DNA of 64,000 nucleotides from Maniola hyperantus (taxonomy: Eukaryota; Arthropoda; Insecta; Lepidoptera; Nymphalidae). Shown here one piece after another: positions 11,718 through 23,302 of this stretch. The stretch lies in contig NC_048543.1 in assembly GCF_902806685.2 (NCBI RefSeq), positions 7,970,106-8,034,105 on the forward strand. Reading direction: 5' to 3'. The position numbers were made by a program, and so were the translations under genes. Position 1 is the first letter of the stretch. The number at the start of each line of letters is the position of its first letter. The notes under the pieces were generated by a model, which saw only the letters and a list, made by a program, of their open reading frames with translations, had not been told where the DNA came from and ran no database searches.

Positions 11718-12015
11718 CTAACGACCTCCCTGGCGCAGTGGTAAGCACTGTAAGCTTGTTAGTCCCGGGTTCGATTCCTGTCATGGGTTTGGAATTTTAT
11801 AATTTCTAAATTTCTGGTCTGGTGGGAGCCTTAGTCACCACCCAACCAGCAAAGCCGTGCCGTAAGTGATTTAGCGTTCCGGTGCGATGCCGTGTAGAAA
11901 CCAAAGAGGCATGGGTTCAATAAAAATTGCCATAGCCCTTCCATCTTAAACTGCATCATCACTTACCATCAGGTGAGATTTTGCTCAAGGGCTTACATCT
12001 GAATAAAAATAAAAT
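11718..12015 (+). mobile_element. tRNA-derived SINE, family 1
   Basis: The tRNA-like head has an A box (TGGCGCAGTGGTAAGC) and a B box (GGGTTCGATTCCTG). The body includes GTGCGATGCCGTGTAGAAAC and TGCATCATCACTTACCATCA. No tRNA fold or CCA context supports a functional tRNA. Confidence 0.75.
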
Positions 12016-12923
12016 TGAAAACTCAAGACTATGAAATATCAGAGTTTTTTATTGGATTTTTAAATTAAATGTAATGCCTATCAAAAATTAAAATTTCACA
12101 ATTTGTAAATTAAAACAATTAAGTAACTACCATTAGTTTAGTTTTATTTTTACATAGTTAGCACGATTAATATTAGGTCGAGCAATATTAATATTAGCAT
12201 GTCAAAGACGCGACCTTGAAGTTTTTACCAATGTTTTACCCATCTTAAAATCGCCCAACGCGCCTAAAAAAGTTTTCACTTACTCAAAATTCTTGTAAGT
12301 TAAGTATCTATTTTAAACATTAAATTAAAACAAAAATAAATTAAATTAAATCTAAAACCCATTGGCATTGTACCCAAGATGCTGGCAGTAGGTCCCTTTG
12401 GATGGCCAAACGAATTCTTGTAAGTATTACAGGAATATCTGCTCCAGGTTTTATGCTTTTTGCTTCAGCGTTCGATTCGACGTCGATCCATTAGCAGGGC
12501 GCCTTTCCTTGTATGTACCTATTCGTCTTATTTAATTAACATGGACCCTCATACCTCTAATCTCCATGTACACGTATGTATATTATCTTCATTTGATTTG
12601 TTGATTTCGGATTGTATTGATTTTTGTAAACATTTTTTTGGTACAATTTGCTACTAACAGATACCATTACACATAGCATAACACTCATCTCATCAACTCA
12701 TCCTTTAATTTATCAGTTTAAGAACTTTTTGTGATGGACTTTGTAATGGACCTCAATAAGTTAAATTTATTTATTGATACTTTCTCATAATTAATATAAA
12801 GTATACTTAATAAATACAAAGGCTATACGAAAAGGTAAAAACGTTAATTCTCAACTCACTCTTTGATAAATTTTTTTATTGCGGTAGTTGAAGAAAAACC
12901 TCATAAAGAACTGCATGTACTTA
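12016..12923. other. No feature recognised
   Basis: AT-rich; the 65-codon frame at 12460-12657 has no coding character that I can see. Confidence 0.45.
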
Positions 12924-13089
12924 TAGTACGCGACAGGTTGCAATGGCAATCGGGGAGGGAACGCCCCGCACATCCGTATAATTCACCCACCCGTGCTAAT
13001 ATAGTGCGGGATAGCGCAGGTGACGTGCGGGTGTGCGGGGCGTCTCCCCGCCTCATACCCCGATTGCAATTTCGACCTATCGCGGACTA
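12924..13089. mobile_element. Foldback MITE, family M (copy 1)
   Basis: Ends are inverted: TAGTACGCGACAGGTTGCAA against TTTCGACCTATCGCGGACTA, continuing through GCAATCGGGG and GCCCCGCACA. Two more copies are at 17553-17716 and 30836-30943. Confidence 0.8.
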
Positions 13090-13374
13090 AGTGTTTTGTA
13101 AGGCACACTCCACTCGTATCTTGCCTCACGTCACCTCTAATTATAAAAGGCAATAAAATTATATCAAACATAAAAAAACTGCAAATCACGGGCTTGGTTC
13201 TGTTCAGAGACGTCATAAACCAGGATTATAATTTACTGGCTTGAAATAATTGGACAAAAATTATAACGACGATGACAGAAAATCCAGTGTCAAATTATTG
13301 CGCCTATTAAAACAGGGCCATTAAAAAGGAATGAGTAACATCGTAACTCGCACGTTTATTTATGTTGTTGTTTA

Positions 13375-13490
13375 CGTTCTACGCGCTACGTAAATGGCTA
13401 CGCATGTAGAGATTTGCGAAGTAGCCCTCGATCACAACTTGTGAATGTATTCCACATTCTACCCATTTGTTACTCTAGTAAAAAAGAATC
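13375..13490 (+). repeat. Dispersed repeat family H (copy 1)
   Basis: TTCTACGCGCTACG, ATGGCTACGC, GTAGAGATTT and a later TACTCTAGTAAAAAAG run parallel to 13979-14100. Confidence 0.5.
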
Positions 13491-13539
13491 CAGTGCTTGA
13501 AAAAAGATAGCAAACTTTTTATTATTCCGATACAAATTA

Positions 13540-13800
13540 GCCTATGAGTGCGATTTCACCTGATGGTAAGTGACGATGCAAATGATACGATGGAAACTGG
13601 CTAATTTGAAAGGGGAATAGGTTTCTACGCGGCATCGTCCCGGAATGCTAAATCACTTGGCGGCACTGTTTTTCCAGTAGGGTGGTAACTAGTCACGCCT
13701 GAAGCGTTTCACTAGACCAGACCAGAGATTATAAATTTCCAAATTGCCCCTTCCGGAAATCGAACCCGACATTTCCCTATAAGACCACAGTGCTCACTAG
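13540..13800 (-). mobile_element. tRNA-derived SINE, family 1
   Basis: Reverse copy: TTTCACCTGATGGTAAGTGA tail, CTACGCGGCATCGTCCCGGA body, and a head with GAAATCGAACCCGAC (reversed B box). Confidence 0.7.
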
Positions 13801-13978
13801 AGATACAAAATGTTTTTTTGGATCATCCTTTACTTATTTGTTAAAGAAGTTTAAGTGAGGGCATCTTTCATGGGGTTACACATACGAACAAACAAACGAT
13901 AACGCCCATGAGTGAACAAAATGTAGTAGGTACGACTATCGACACCTCACGACTTTCTATAATTTTGCCTCTACGTTT

Positions 13979-14100
13979 TAAAGTCCTACGCGCTACGCAA
14001 TGGCTACGGCCTACGCTGGCAGAGATTTTGTCAAGGGCGAACAGACATGAATGTGAATGTGAACTGTGAATGTGTTGATGACTTGCTCCTTTTTACTGGA
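13979..14100 (+). repeat. Dispersed repeat family H (copy 2)
   Basis: CCTACGCGCTACGCAATGGC and GGCAGAGATTTTG, then TGCTCCTTTTTACTGGAGTC. Matches 13375-13490 with indels. Confidence 0.5.
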
Positions 14101-14158
14101 GTCACAAAGTGCTTCTTTTTAACTTTGTAACAAAATAATCACGCTTTGTATAATAACT

Positions 14159-14349
14159 AACTGAGGCCCGTGACTTCGTACGCGTGGATTTAGGTTTTTA
14201 AAAATTCCGTGGGAATTCTTTAATTGTCCGGGATAAAAGTAGCCTATGTGACTCTCCAGGTCTTTACTTTTTATCCCGGAAAACCAAAGAGTTCAAGAGA
14301 GATTGTTAAAAACCTAAATCCACGCGGATGAAGTCGCGGGCGTCAGCTA
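14159..14349. mobile_element. Two family A Helitron-like ends joined head-to-head
   Basis: 14159-14265 is a reverse copy (CGTGACTTCGTACGCGTGG ...) and 14262-14349 a forward copy (... CACGCGGATGAAGTCGCGG). Together they form an inverted repeat with a terminal hairpin at each end. Confidence 0.65.
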
Positions 14350-14354
14350 ATAAT

Positions 14355-14730
14355 TATCATTGTTGCTAATTCTGTTGTGCACAATCTCTTAACTAAATTG
14401 AGTATTTTACTACTTTTGAATTTGATAAATATTATTACTTTATTATAAACTAGGATGAAAATAATGACGTCATAATTCTATATTGCTATCTCTGTCTAAT
14501 CAGAAATATTTAAATGCTTATAACTTTTTTATTATTTGGTCGATTTAATTAGTTTTTTCAGTTTGCGTCATTATTTTTATCCTAGTTTATAATAAAGTAA
14601 TAAAAATATTGGAGTCAAATACCCAATTGGCAGATCTTAATCTTATAGGTACTATTCTTTTCGCAGAATCATTATAAAAAGGATATCAAAACATTTAGTT
14701 TAGAGATTGTGTACAATAGAATTAGCCACA
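14355..14730. mobile_element. Foldback MITE, family D, nested inverted repeats
   Basis: Outer arms near 14356-14400 and 14691-14727 (GTGCACAATCTCTTAACTAA / TTAGTTTAGAGATTGTGTAC-like). Inner arms near 14434-14469 and 14566-14603 (TTTATTATAAACTAGGAT / ATCCTAGTTTATAATAAA). The outer family recurs at 47293-47452. Confidence 0.75.
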
Positions 14731-14734
14731 TTGC

Positions 14735-15339
14735 AAACCTAATTATTGATCATAGTACCAACACTCACAAACACAACCATTTAAAATTCTAAAGGTGAAT
14801 GTGGTTATAAGTGCATTGCGCATTTAATCCTCTACTTACCTCTAAAAGCGCAACAACAAACTGAATTCCTCACTGTAAAACATTTCCGTAAAACGATTTC
14901 GTTCTGTATGCAAATTAAAATACCGTTTTTGCCGCCTTGCTTTTTCTTTAATTATAAAGCGATAAATAAGTATTTAACACGATACAAAAAAGTCCATTTT
15001 CTAAAGGTACTACTGTATAAAAGCGGTTTCTATGTATCAGCGGTGGGGTCATTTGTTAAATTGGTCGAGAACATTGCGTGACCGGTAGGTAGACGTTGTC
15101 GAAAACGTGTGTTGGTACACGAACTCCAAGGAAGATACGAGAATACTGGGTAAAATAGAATTTATTATTAGATACTGGCAATAGAATTTCTTTTGCTTTT
15201 TATAAATGTAAGGACAGAAGTTTATAGGGGAGGGCACTAGAGAATATCTACAGCTATTTTTAACCACTTCTATGTTCCCGCGTTATATCTGGCTTCAACA
15301 CTATTATTACAGAAAAAATTGTTATGCGGTATTCATCAA
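14735..15339. other. No gene recognised
   Basis: Holds the second copy (about 15048-15125) of the repeat seen at 10705-10790. Confidence 0.45.
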
Positions 15340-15690
15340 GCCCAAACTTTTTTAGTTAATAAAAATTCCACAAATAATTTTAGACTTGCCTTTACACAAG
15401 TTAAAAAAACTATTAAAAGTATGTTTCTAAAAAAGCATATACACAGTCGAAGACTATGTAAATTTTGAAAAACAGTTAGATTTTACTCTCTCCAGTAATG
15501 CACCCGTGCAAATGCTTGCACAGTATGGTATTCTAATATTATTTTAAATAGAAAACTTAAAAAGAGCAACCGCCGAGTTTCTTGCTGGTTCTTGTCGGTA
15601 AGAACGGCATTCCAAACAAGTGGTAAATTAAACTATTTGACGATTCAAAAGCACTTGTAAAAGTTTATTTGAATAAAAATATATTCTAGT
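15340..15690 (+). mobile_element. LINE 3' end, same family as 9190-10190
   Basis: Matches the last coding segment (AAAATTCCACAAATAATTTT) and 3' UTR of the 9.2-kb copy, including AAAGAGCAACCGCCGAGTTT, and ends near TTTGAATAAAAATATATTCT. Confidence 0.7.
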
Positions 15691-16130
15691 GTAAAAAGGA
15701 TATGTAGCTTGTTACCTAAAGGGATAGTTGTTAAAATATGAAGGAGTAAAATAAAAGTAGAGTTGCTACATAACGAACCGATAATAAACCGCAAATATTT
15801 TTCGCCATCGAAGTGTACCAATTCCATAACGAAATATAATAAAATCTCTTTTCAAAATAATATGTTATTTGTTGTAAACTTTTTTAGTTTGATATTTATT
15901 GTACAAAATAAGATACGAGTACATACCTATATACTAATATAACATTTATCAAGAAAATTTTCTTTATAATTTTCAAGATTATTATTGAAATAAACACCAT
16001 AATATCAAGTTTTATTTAAGGCTCGTTAAACTGAAATTACTGATACAAAATTACTATTTTACTTAAATTAACTAATTGACGGATGAAATATTTTTTTCTT
16101 TTCTATTTTTATTATTTTTATACCAGTGAC

Positions 16131-16320
16131 CCGCCCCGGGTTCGCACGGGTAGCTTTTCATAGGGACCTCTAATATTTTTTTAAATAAAAATGTCACTTA
16201 GGAATAATGTAACTTTCTACTAGAGAAAGAATTTTCAAAATCGGTTCAGTAGTTACAGAGATTATTTCCTACAAACAAACTTACAAACTTTACATTTTAT
16301 AATATTAGTAAATTAGTACT
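16131..16320 (-). repeat. Interspersed repeat family G
   Basis: CCGCCCCGGGTTCGCACGGG at one end, AAAATCGGTTCAGTAGTTAC inside and TTTTATAATATTAGTA at the other end. Resembles Helitron-like families in layout but lacks a CTAG end. Confidence 0.45.
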
Positions 16321-16327
16321 TATTTAA

Positions 16328-16740
16328 AAAACCGGCCAAGTGCGACTCGCGCACTGAGGGTTCCATACTACAATCGTATTTTAATGACATTTTGCACGAT
16401 AAATCAAAAACTATTATGCCTAAAAATAAATAAAAATCTGTATTAGAATGTACAAGTAAAGTCCTTTCATATGATATCTGACTTGACCTAATAATCTTAC
16501 TTTGAAAGTTGAAAATAGCAATTTTTGTTCATGAACACATTTTAGTTTTTTTCTTGTGATGTAACCACAAATTCACGGTTTACGGATTTTTCCCCTATGT
16601 CTGCTATAAGACTTACCTTCCTGCCAAATTTCATGATTTTAGGTCAACGAGAAGTACCCTATAGGTATCTTGACAGAAAGACAGACAACAAAGTGATCCT
16701 ACTCGGGTTCCTTTTTTCCTTTTCAGGTACGGAACCCTAA
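16328..16740 (+). repeat. Interspersed repeat family C
   Basis: ACCGGCCAAGTGCGACTCGC to GGTACGGAACCCTAA; all inner blocks kept. Confidence 0.8.
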
Positions 16741-17552
16741 TAAAATAGGTGACCCCATGTCTTTATTTTGTAATATTACATTAGTGTAATCAAAATTAAA
16801 ATAGGCAAGCACTCCAGAATTTCTCATATGCAATGCAACTTTGCACCTAGTAACTAGTTAGTTAGTTGGTGACTGAAATTAGATTTAGAGGTACAATGTA
16901 TTTACCTACCTAACTTGTTTGGTGCAGGTTCGGTTTGTGTCAACTTCATGTTTAAAGTACGATATTAGTCCTTATTTTAAAGGGTATGGGTTACATAGAG
17001 ATGGTGAACCGTACTTTTGACATGACAGTTGACCCATACAGTTAAAATGGCACGTGGGGAGTCATTTTGTACGGACTATAATAGAAGTTTGCGTTTGCAT
17101 GGCTCTTACTGTACTAACAGTTAATTGGTGCCTGTTTAATTTATCCACTTTCCGTCTGAGAATTGTATCCACATCAATAAAAAGCCGTCTTTATGACGGT
17201 CATTTCACAACAGACACGACAAGAGTCAATTCTTCGATTCGAATGTCTTTATCTGATTTCGTTTCGACACTAATTATTTTGATTGTAAGCAATTTAGGCA
17301 TTCTCTGTTTAATGTAATTTATTCTGAATTGGAAAATTTACATTGAATCTTATATTTCACATCCTATTTTGAATATCTACAGTGAAATTATTTAAATTGG
17401 ATGATTATTGTATTCTTCTATAAGTTGAACGTAATAATATCCACAATATCAAAGATATTGTAAGAGTCTAGGCTCGGTTTAATGAGCTGGGCTTATAGAG
17501 TATATACGTAAGTGTATATTTATAGGTACGTATCGCTTAGTATTTATTTCTA
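16741..17552. other. No gene recognised
   Basis: An imperfect inverted stretch around 16985-17045 (TATGGGTTACAT / TTGACCCATACAG) is the only structure noted. Confidence 0.4.
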
Positions 17553-17716
17553 TAGTCCGCAATAGGTTGAGATGGCAATCGGGGTGTGAGGCAGGGGACT
17601 TACGGCACACCCGCACGTCACCTGCGCTCGCCCGCAGGGAGGCTTTGCCGCAGCGAGGCTTTGCGAGTGTGTGGGGTGTTCCCTCCCCGATTACCATCTC
17701 GACCGGTCGCGTACTA
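17553..17716. mobile_element. Foldback MITE, family M (copy 2)
   Basis: TAGTCCGCAATAGGTTGAGA at the left, CATCTCGACCGGTCGCGTAC at the right, with GGCAATCGGGG mirrored. The loop contains a repeated GCGAGGCTTTG. Confidence 0.8.
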
Positions 17717-17839
17717 TATATACCGATTTCAAAATATATAGATATAATATACCATGACATCTTGTAGTTATAGGCTGGCCGAATTTAGGTTACCTACTCA
17801 AATATTTATTTGATTCGCTTAAAGTGAATCTTCACAAAG

Positions 17840-18409
17840 TTAAAGCTGCGTACGCACCTGAGCTGCGCTGCGCGTCGCTTCAGTCCGACTGCAGAAAGCG
17901 TCACCTCAGGCTGCTTACGGTACCTACCGCACTACAACTGCAGTACGCGGCAGCTCGCGTCACTTGCGCGTCACTTCTATGCCCGATCGCGTACGAACAA
18001 CAACGTCGCCAGATGAGCGACATTGAAGAGGGAAAGGGTGGAAGCCGACATCCTAGGGGTTGGGAATTTTGAGGATATACTTTTAAGAGCCCGTCATGTG
18101 CCAAAAATTAAAACTATACATTAAATACTTAACTCGATGCACGTGTATCTTATCCGAGCGCCGTACGCATTCTGAAGCGACGCGACGCGCCGCTGGGTAT
18201 TTCGCACTAGCGTCGCTGCACCGTGCGTCGCTTCGCTGCGCTTCACAATATTCTCCCAGCCGCGACGCGCGGCAACGCGCGGTGAAGCGCTGTGCAGCGC
18301 CGCTCTAGTGCGGTATGCGCCATACAAAATGATAGAAATAATATTTTGACGCTCTGTGCCGCGATGTGCAGTGACGCGCAGCGCAGCTTAGGTGCGTACA
18401 GACCTTTAA
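17840..18409. mobile_element. GC-rich 570-bp foldback element
   Basis: Ends 17840-17877 and 18373-18409 are inverted (GTACGCACCTGAGCTGCGCT / AGCGCAGCTTAGGTGCGTAC). The interior is rich in GCGTCGC and GACGCG words, far above the surrounding GC content, and has no long frame. Confidence 0.7.
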
Positions 18410-19189
18410 ATTTAGGTCAAAACTAAAAGTCATAACTCTGTAATAAGAAGGTTAGCAAAACCAGTTATAGATATTATGTATGGGAAAATAATGCGAATTG
18501 TAAAACATATTATATTATGTAAACGTACCCGGATTAAATTTTACAGTTTTATCAGTATTTATAGCTATTATAACTCAACAAAATTATATAAATGGCATTC
18601 AGTTAGATTTGTGTATGAATAATTAATGAATATTTAGCACGGTGGGTATGAAAGCTTATCCGATAGCATAATCCTTACTTCTATATCCACATTAATAGGT
18701 ATCCATAATTATTATGCATACAATATACGATTTCGTATATACCTAACCGAAATCGTGTCTGTCTATCTGTATAATATATGATACCTTTTTCCACTCAAGT
18801 GTCAAACTGCTACTTTTGAGTAGAAAAATAGACTGTCTGTCTCTAAGATGTTTGCTAGGAATTAGGATTCTTTCTAATGAAAAATAAATCTTAGTCCTAT
18901 GGTAAAAATAAATACAGCCATACCTTACACGAGCTCTACGATTTACGATACAAATCGTGTAACTTTGAAACCACAGATTTTTACGGATATCTGGCAAATC
19001 ACAGATACAGACATTTGTTTCTAGTAGGTACATACTTACTTATATACCAAAAATTGAGTTTTATTAGTTTAATATATTACTTTATTATATATTCAAACGA
19101 AAACCACGTATACGTTTTACGTTGTTTGGGGCGCGCTACGAATAAACTTCTCTAAACTTATTATAGGTATTTGATGCAAAAAAAATTAC
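18410..19189. other. No gene recognised
   Basis: A short palindrome ATATACGATTTCGTATAT occurs near 18723-18740. Confidence 0.45.
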
Positions 19190-19420
19190 AAAAAAAATAA
19201 AAACCGACTTCGATACACAAACACTAAAAATTGAAAAATAATTTAATTTATTACCGAATATATTATGTATACAAGAGTTACTATAGTTCCATAATAATTG
19301 TTTTTGGTGCCGGTGCCAATTAGCTTTAGCTGCGCGAATCATCTAGACTTCATATTTTTATGAGACTCCACAATGGCACCTCATTGGTTTCCTCCTCCTT
19401 TTTTTGAAGTCGGTTAAAAA
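19190..19420. mobile_element. MITE family F, AACCGACTTC ends
   Basis: AACCGACTTC at 19202-19211 and GAAGTCGGTT at 19406-19415 are inverted. The same ends occur at about 49204-49405. Confidence 0.6.
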
Positions 19421-19600
19421 TGTGAATTTAGTGAGCACGGTACTATACTATATCCACGGAGAGAAGTTGATATACGGCTCTCTTCTTTACGTAATCCCAT
19501 ACAAATGACAAAAATAAAAAAGTCAGAGGGCGTTTTGAATGACCAACCAATCACAAACGAACTCTACGCTCTAAACTCTCTATAGGGCTATCTCTGTTAC

Positions 19601-19835
19601 GTGATCCCATACAAAGAATAAACAAGTCAGTGAGCGTTAACCATTTTGAGTGACCAACCAGTCATAAACGAACCTATGTTTTCCGTACTACTCTAATAAC
19701 CATTTAGAGTGACCAATTAACTACAGTAAGAGTAGTACAGAAAACATAGGTTCGTTTGATAGGTTGGTCACTCAAAATGGTTAACGCTCACTGACTTGTT
19801 TATTTCTGTGGCATTTGTATGGTATTACGATAGAG
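19601..19835. mobile_element. Foldback MITE with about 74-bp arms
   Basis: Arms 19620-19693 and 19727-19802 share GTCAGTGAGCGTTAACCATT and GAACCTATGTTTTC in inverse order. A partial direct copy precedes it at about 19478-19570, and another partial copy lies at 51262-51370. Confidence 0.8.
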
Positions 19836-20169
19836 TAGATATACCTACGAACCATTGCATCGGTATGCTATAAATCTGTACTTTCATTTATTTCCCGACC
19901 TCCGATTCTAATTGCCCTTATCGCACATTCTTTTCCCGGCACCATTCGCTTCGTTAGTGATTGTCCCGGCGACCGCGTCTCTTTGTTACACCCATGTCTC
20001 GCTTTCTTCCTGTGATTGAGGTTTGGACTGATCGTAACGAGCCTAAACAAATCACTGGCTATTCGGTGGACTTTTATTTTTACCTCATTATAGAAAGATT
20101 CGTCTAATTTTGTATCAAATACCTAATGGAGTAACCTGAGTTAAAGTAGATACCGGAAACCTTATACTT
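19836..20169. other. Unclassified, moderately GC-rich stretch
   Basis: 19890-20040 is more GC-rich than its surroundings (GTCCCGGCGACCGCGTCTCT) and may be a scrap of an unrecognised element; no domain was recognised. Confidence 0.35.
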
Positions 20170-20340
20170 TACTAGCTGATGGCCGCGACTTCGTCCGCGT
20201 GGCTTTAGATTCTAAAATCCCGTGAGAACTCTTTGATTTACCTAAATAAAAAGTAGCGTTGTTTACTTTCCGTTGCGGCGTGGTTGAAGGACAAACCAAC
20301 AAAGATTCGCATTTGTAATATAAGTAGGTAGTGACGAGCA
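20170..20340 (-). mobile_element. Family A Helitron-like repeat
   Basis: ACTAGCTGATGGCCGCGACT end, CCCGTGAGAACTC middle, TTGCGGCGTGGTTGAAGGAC and TTCGCATTTGTAATAT start. Internally deleted. Confidence 0.7.
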
Positions 20341-20744
20341 ATTTTTGTTAGGGATATGGTTTCTCGGAAAGGCTCTAACAATTTGGATGAAATTTAATAT
20401 TTAGATAATGCTTCACTTTCAAGATTTATCTAGATATATTATCTCTGATGGCTGGCGAGCAATTACTGAAAGACGCCGATCGAAGGTGGGTCATCTGCAG
20501 GTACTATAATATAATTATTAAGTATAAGAAAACTTTGGAGGAATTTCCAAAGCGCTAATGAGTTTCTCCAAGCCAATTATCAACTCTGTAGTAGGTATTA
20601 CACACCTTACGAAACCATTTCGGTAGGTATAGGGTAGGTACATTACATACATATTGCATAAGGAAACTTTATCACTTTTTCCCTACCTAAACGCTAATAA
20701 TAATATTAATCATATAAGCACCAGTTATGATAAGCGCATATATA

Positions 20745-20905
20745 TATATAACCGTATATATAAAACACAAAAATGTTATCCACTTTGAAACCATCCAACC
20801 GATGTGCCCCAAACCAGTTTCATTAGAAAGGCAATAATGCGAAGATGGTTTTAAAGGGAGTTTTTAGTTTTTTTGCGTAGTAGCACATGCCGCGTATCCG
20901 CTAGT
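20745..20905 (+). mobile_element. Helitron-like repeat, separate family
   Basis: AT-rich start (TATATATAAAACACAAAAAT) and end CATGCCGCGTATCCGCTAGTT, the CTAGT ending shared by the other Helitron-like families. Single copy here. Confidence 0.45.
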
Positions 20906-21885
20906 TAGACATAAAATTAAAATTAAATTTTTTAATCTTAATTTGTGTTATAATATTTCTGAGGTAGGTAGGTACGTCTTAAAATATAAATATAACTAGT
21001 TAAAGTAATCATATCAGCGAATTTTAAACGCTCCTAAAATAGATTGAGCTAAATTTTCTTTTCATAATAATATGTAGCAAGCCATGAAAGAGTTTTTAAT
21101 AAAATAAAATAGAGCATGCACTGAAAATATTTCATAATTATAAAAGAGAATATGTGTGCGCTGTAGTAACGGAGTTAGGATTAATTTAAAGTCAGCACTT
21201 TAAAACATTTATAAGTTTTTGTTCCGTTCTGCTACTGTATTTCATTTGTGTTTTTATTCAAAGCGTGTAGTTATCTTGTCTGGTGACGGAAATGAAGGAA
21301 AGACTTTCCCATTTTTTTCAGTGGCGACATAAATCCATTTATATTGCCTTTCCACGAGGCTTTGACAATTTCTCGGTGTCCGTGGCGTATTCACGTCACC
21401 AATCTGTTCTGTTTTAAAAACTAAAAGGTAAAAAAACCCGCAAATTATATTACAACTGACTAACGCACCCCAGTACAGTATCGGTTGTGTACTTATTGCT
21501 TCATGGCTTCATCAAGTCTTTGTATGAATTTTAGTATTATTCTTAGTATTCATTGTAGGTATGTAACTGTAACGGTAGGTATGTCAAATGAGAAGTAGGG
21601 ACGCGTGAGCCTATATGAATGCTGCCGCACGGCTCGCCCATCAAGCCTTATGAAAAGTATACCTCTATCGTTTACATGGCTGCCGTGTGAAAAGGTATTC
21701 AGAAGATTGGGTCAAATTGCAGGGCAACAGGACATTATTACACACTTTCTTTTCAAGTTTTAATGAGATTTTGTAACGTAGCTCATTGAGTGATAGACTA
21801 GAAAGATACAGACCTTATTCATGAGTCATCAAAAAAGTGCTCCTAACAACCTAACTATACGAACTTAAAATTTTTAAATAAACAT
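20906..21885. other. No feature recognised
   Basis: AT-rich; no exon or family assigned. Confidence 0.45.
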
Positions 21886-22075
21886 CTGCTCTACCCATAT
21901 TATAAATCGAAAGTGTGTTTGTTGGTATGTCCTTCAATAACGTCGCAAGGAAGCAACGGATTAACGTGATTTGCATGGGTATAGTAAAAAGACCTGGAGA
22001 GTGACATAGGCAGTACTTTTTATCCCGGAAAAACAAAAAGTTCTCACGAGATTTTTAAAATCCTAAATCCATATA
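21886..22075 (+). mobile_element. Family A Helitron-like repeat, 3' hairpin lost
   Basis: CATATTATAAATCGAAAGTG start, GGAGAGTGACATAGGCAGTA middle, CACGAGATTTTTAAAATCCT near the end. Confidence 0.65.
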
Positions 22076-22674
22076 ATTTTTCCATCATTCCCATATCATT
22101 TCCTATTTAACTCTCTTAGGTCTATAGTCTTAGTATTGTTTTAGTAAAAATTAGTGTAGGTATTATGTGGTGCAGATAGAGATTAATATTATTTAAAATT
22201 CCGCTACGATTCGTCGCCAATAAGGATCGACCTTTAGTGGATAAATTTTCAGAAATCCTTTCTAAATGCTCACATAGGAACACCTGTACATGGCTCTAGA
22301 AACGAGAAGAAAGTAGGTACTTTTATACAAGTATATAAAAAAAATTAGTTTCACTTTAAGGTAGGTTTTAAGATGTTTAAATCTAGGTACGTTCTCATAA
22401 GTAGTAGGTAGTAACGGAGTTTTTAGTTTAGTTTGGTAATATTAAAATAATTTTAAATGCAAAAATCACGATTTTTTATGAAGCGACTAAATGTGAGGTT
22501 AATTATTCATTACCTCGCATTGCAATTAGTCAGTGTAAAGCAATCAACCGAAATACATGATTAATAATGAAATAATTAAACAGATTACACGTCACGAACA
22601 GGCTTATGCCGTTGACAAAGAAACTTAAAATACCTTGTTATAATTAACGTAAAATGTAACGTAAATGAAGCATA
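22076..22674. other. No feature recognised
   Basis: AT-rich; only GTAGGTA-type words stand out. Confidence 0.45.
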
Positions 22675-23080
22675 ATCCATACTAATATTATAAATGCATG
22701 GCAGACTATGACCTAAACCCTTCTCACTCTGAGAGGGCCTGGCTCAGTAGTACGCCGGTAATGGGTTGATCATGATGATGATTATAAATGCAAAAGTGTA
22801 TATGTATGTCTGCTCACTTTTCACGGCCCATCCACGATTTGGACGGTACAGGGATAACTTGCATCTCGGGGAAGGACATAGGCTACCTTGGCCCCGGTAA
22901 ATCAGAGAGTTCCCACGGAATTTCTCATAATCTAAATACACGTAAATCAATTTTATTTCATATAGAGATAGAGATAGCTTCCACTCTGGCGACGGCAATA
23001 GGCTACTTTATATGCCGGAAATCATACACTTTTTACTTACTTAAAAACAGCTAATTCCAAGCGGATGAAGTCGTGGATAT
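22675..23080 (+). mobile_element. Family A Helitron-like copies with an inserted SINE fragment
   Basis: An AT-rich start (ATCCATACTAATATTATAAA) at 22676 is interrupted by 22701-22775, a fragment of SINE family 2 (CTCACTCTGAGAGG; GGTTGATCATGATGATG). The unit resumes at 22780 and runs through a duplicated GGCTACYTT block to GGATGAAGTCGTGG. Confidence 0.6.
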
Positions 23081-23118
23081 ATTATATTTTTTACTACTAG
23101 TTTGTCAGCATTAAAATA

Positions 23119-23302
23119 TGTAAATCTATAATATAAAAATGAATCGCTAAATGTGTTGCTCATCGCAAATCTCGAGAACAGCTGAACCGATGTCGCTAAT
23201 TCTTTTTTTTTAATATTCCTTGAAGTACGGGGATGATTCTTACGGAGAGAAAAACTTAAAAAATTTGAATCGATTGCTAGGCGGAACGAAGCAGCTAGTT
23301 TA
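23119..23302 (+). mobile_element. Helitron-like repeat, family E
   Basis: TCTATAATATAAAAATGAAT start and GAACGAAGCAGCTAGTTT end; opposite orientation to 3576-3761. Confidence 0.65.

Noticed and set aside
17824..18327. Four overlapping frames in the GC-rich island
   Set aside because: Frames on both strands overlap and disagree; high GC removes stop codons by chance inside a foldback element.
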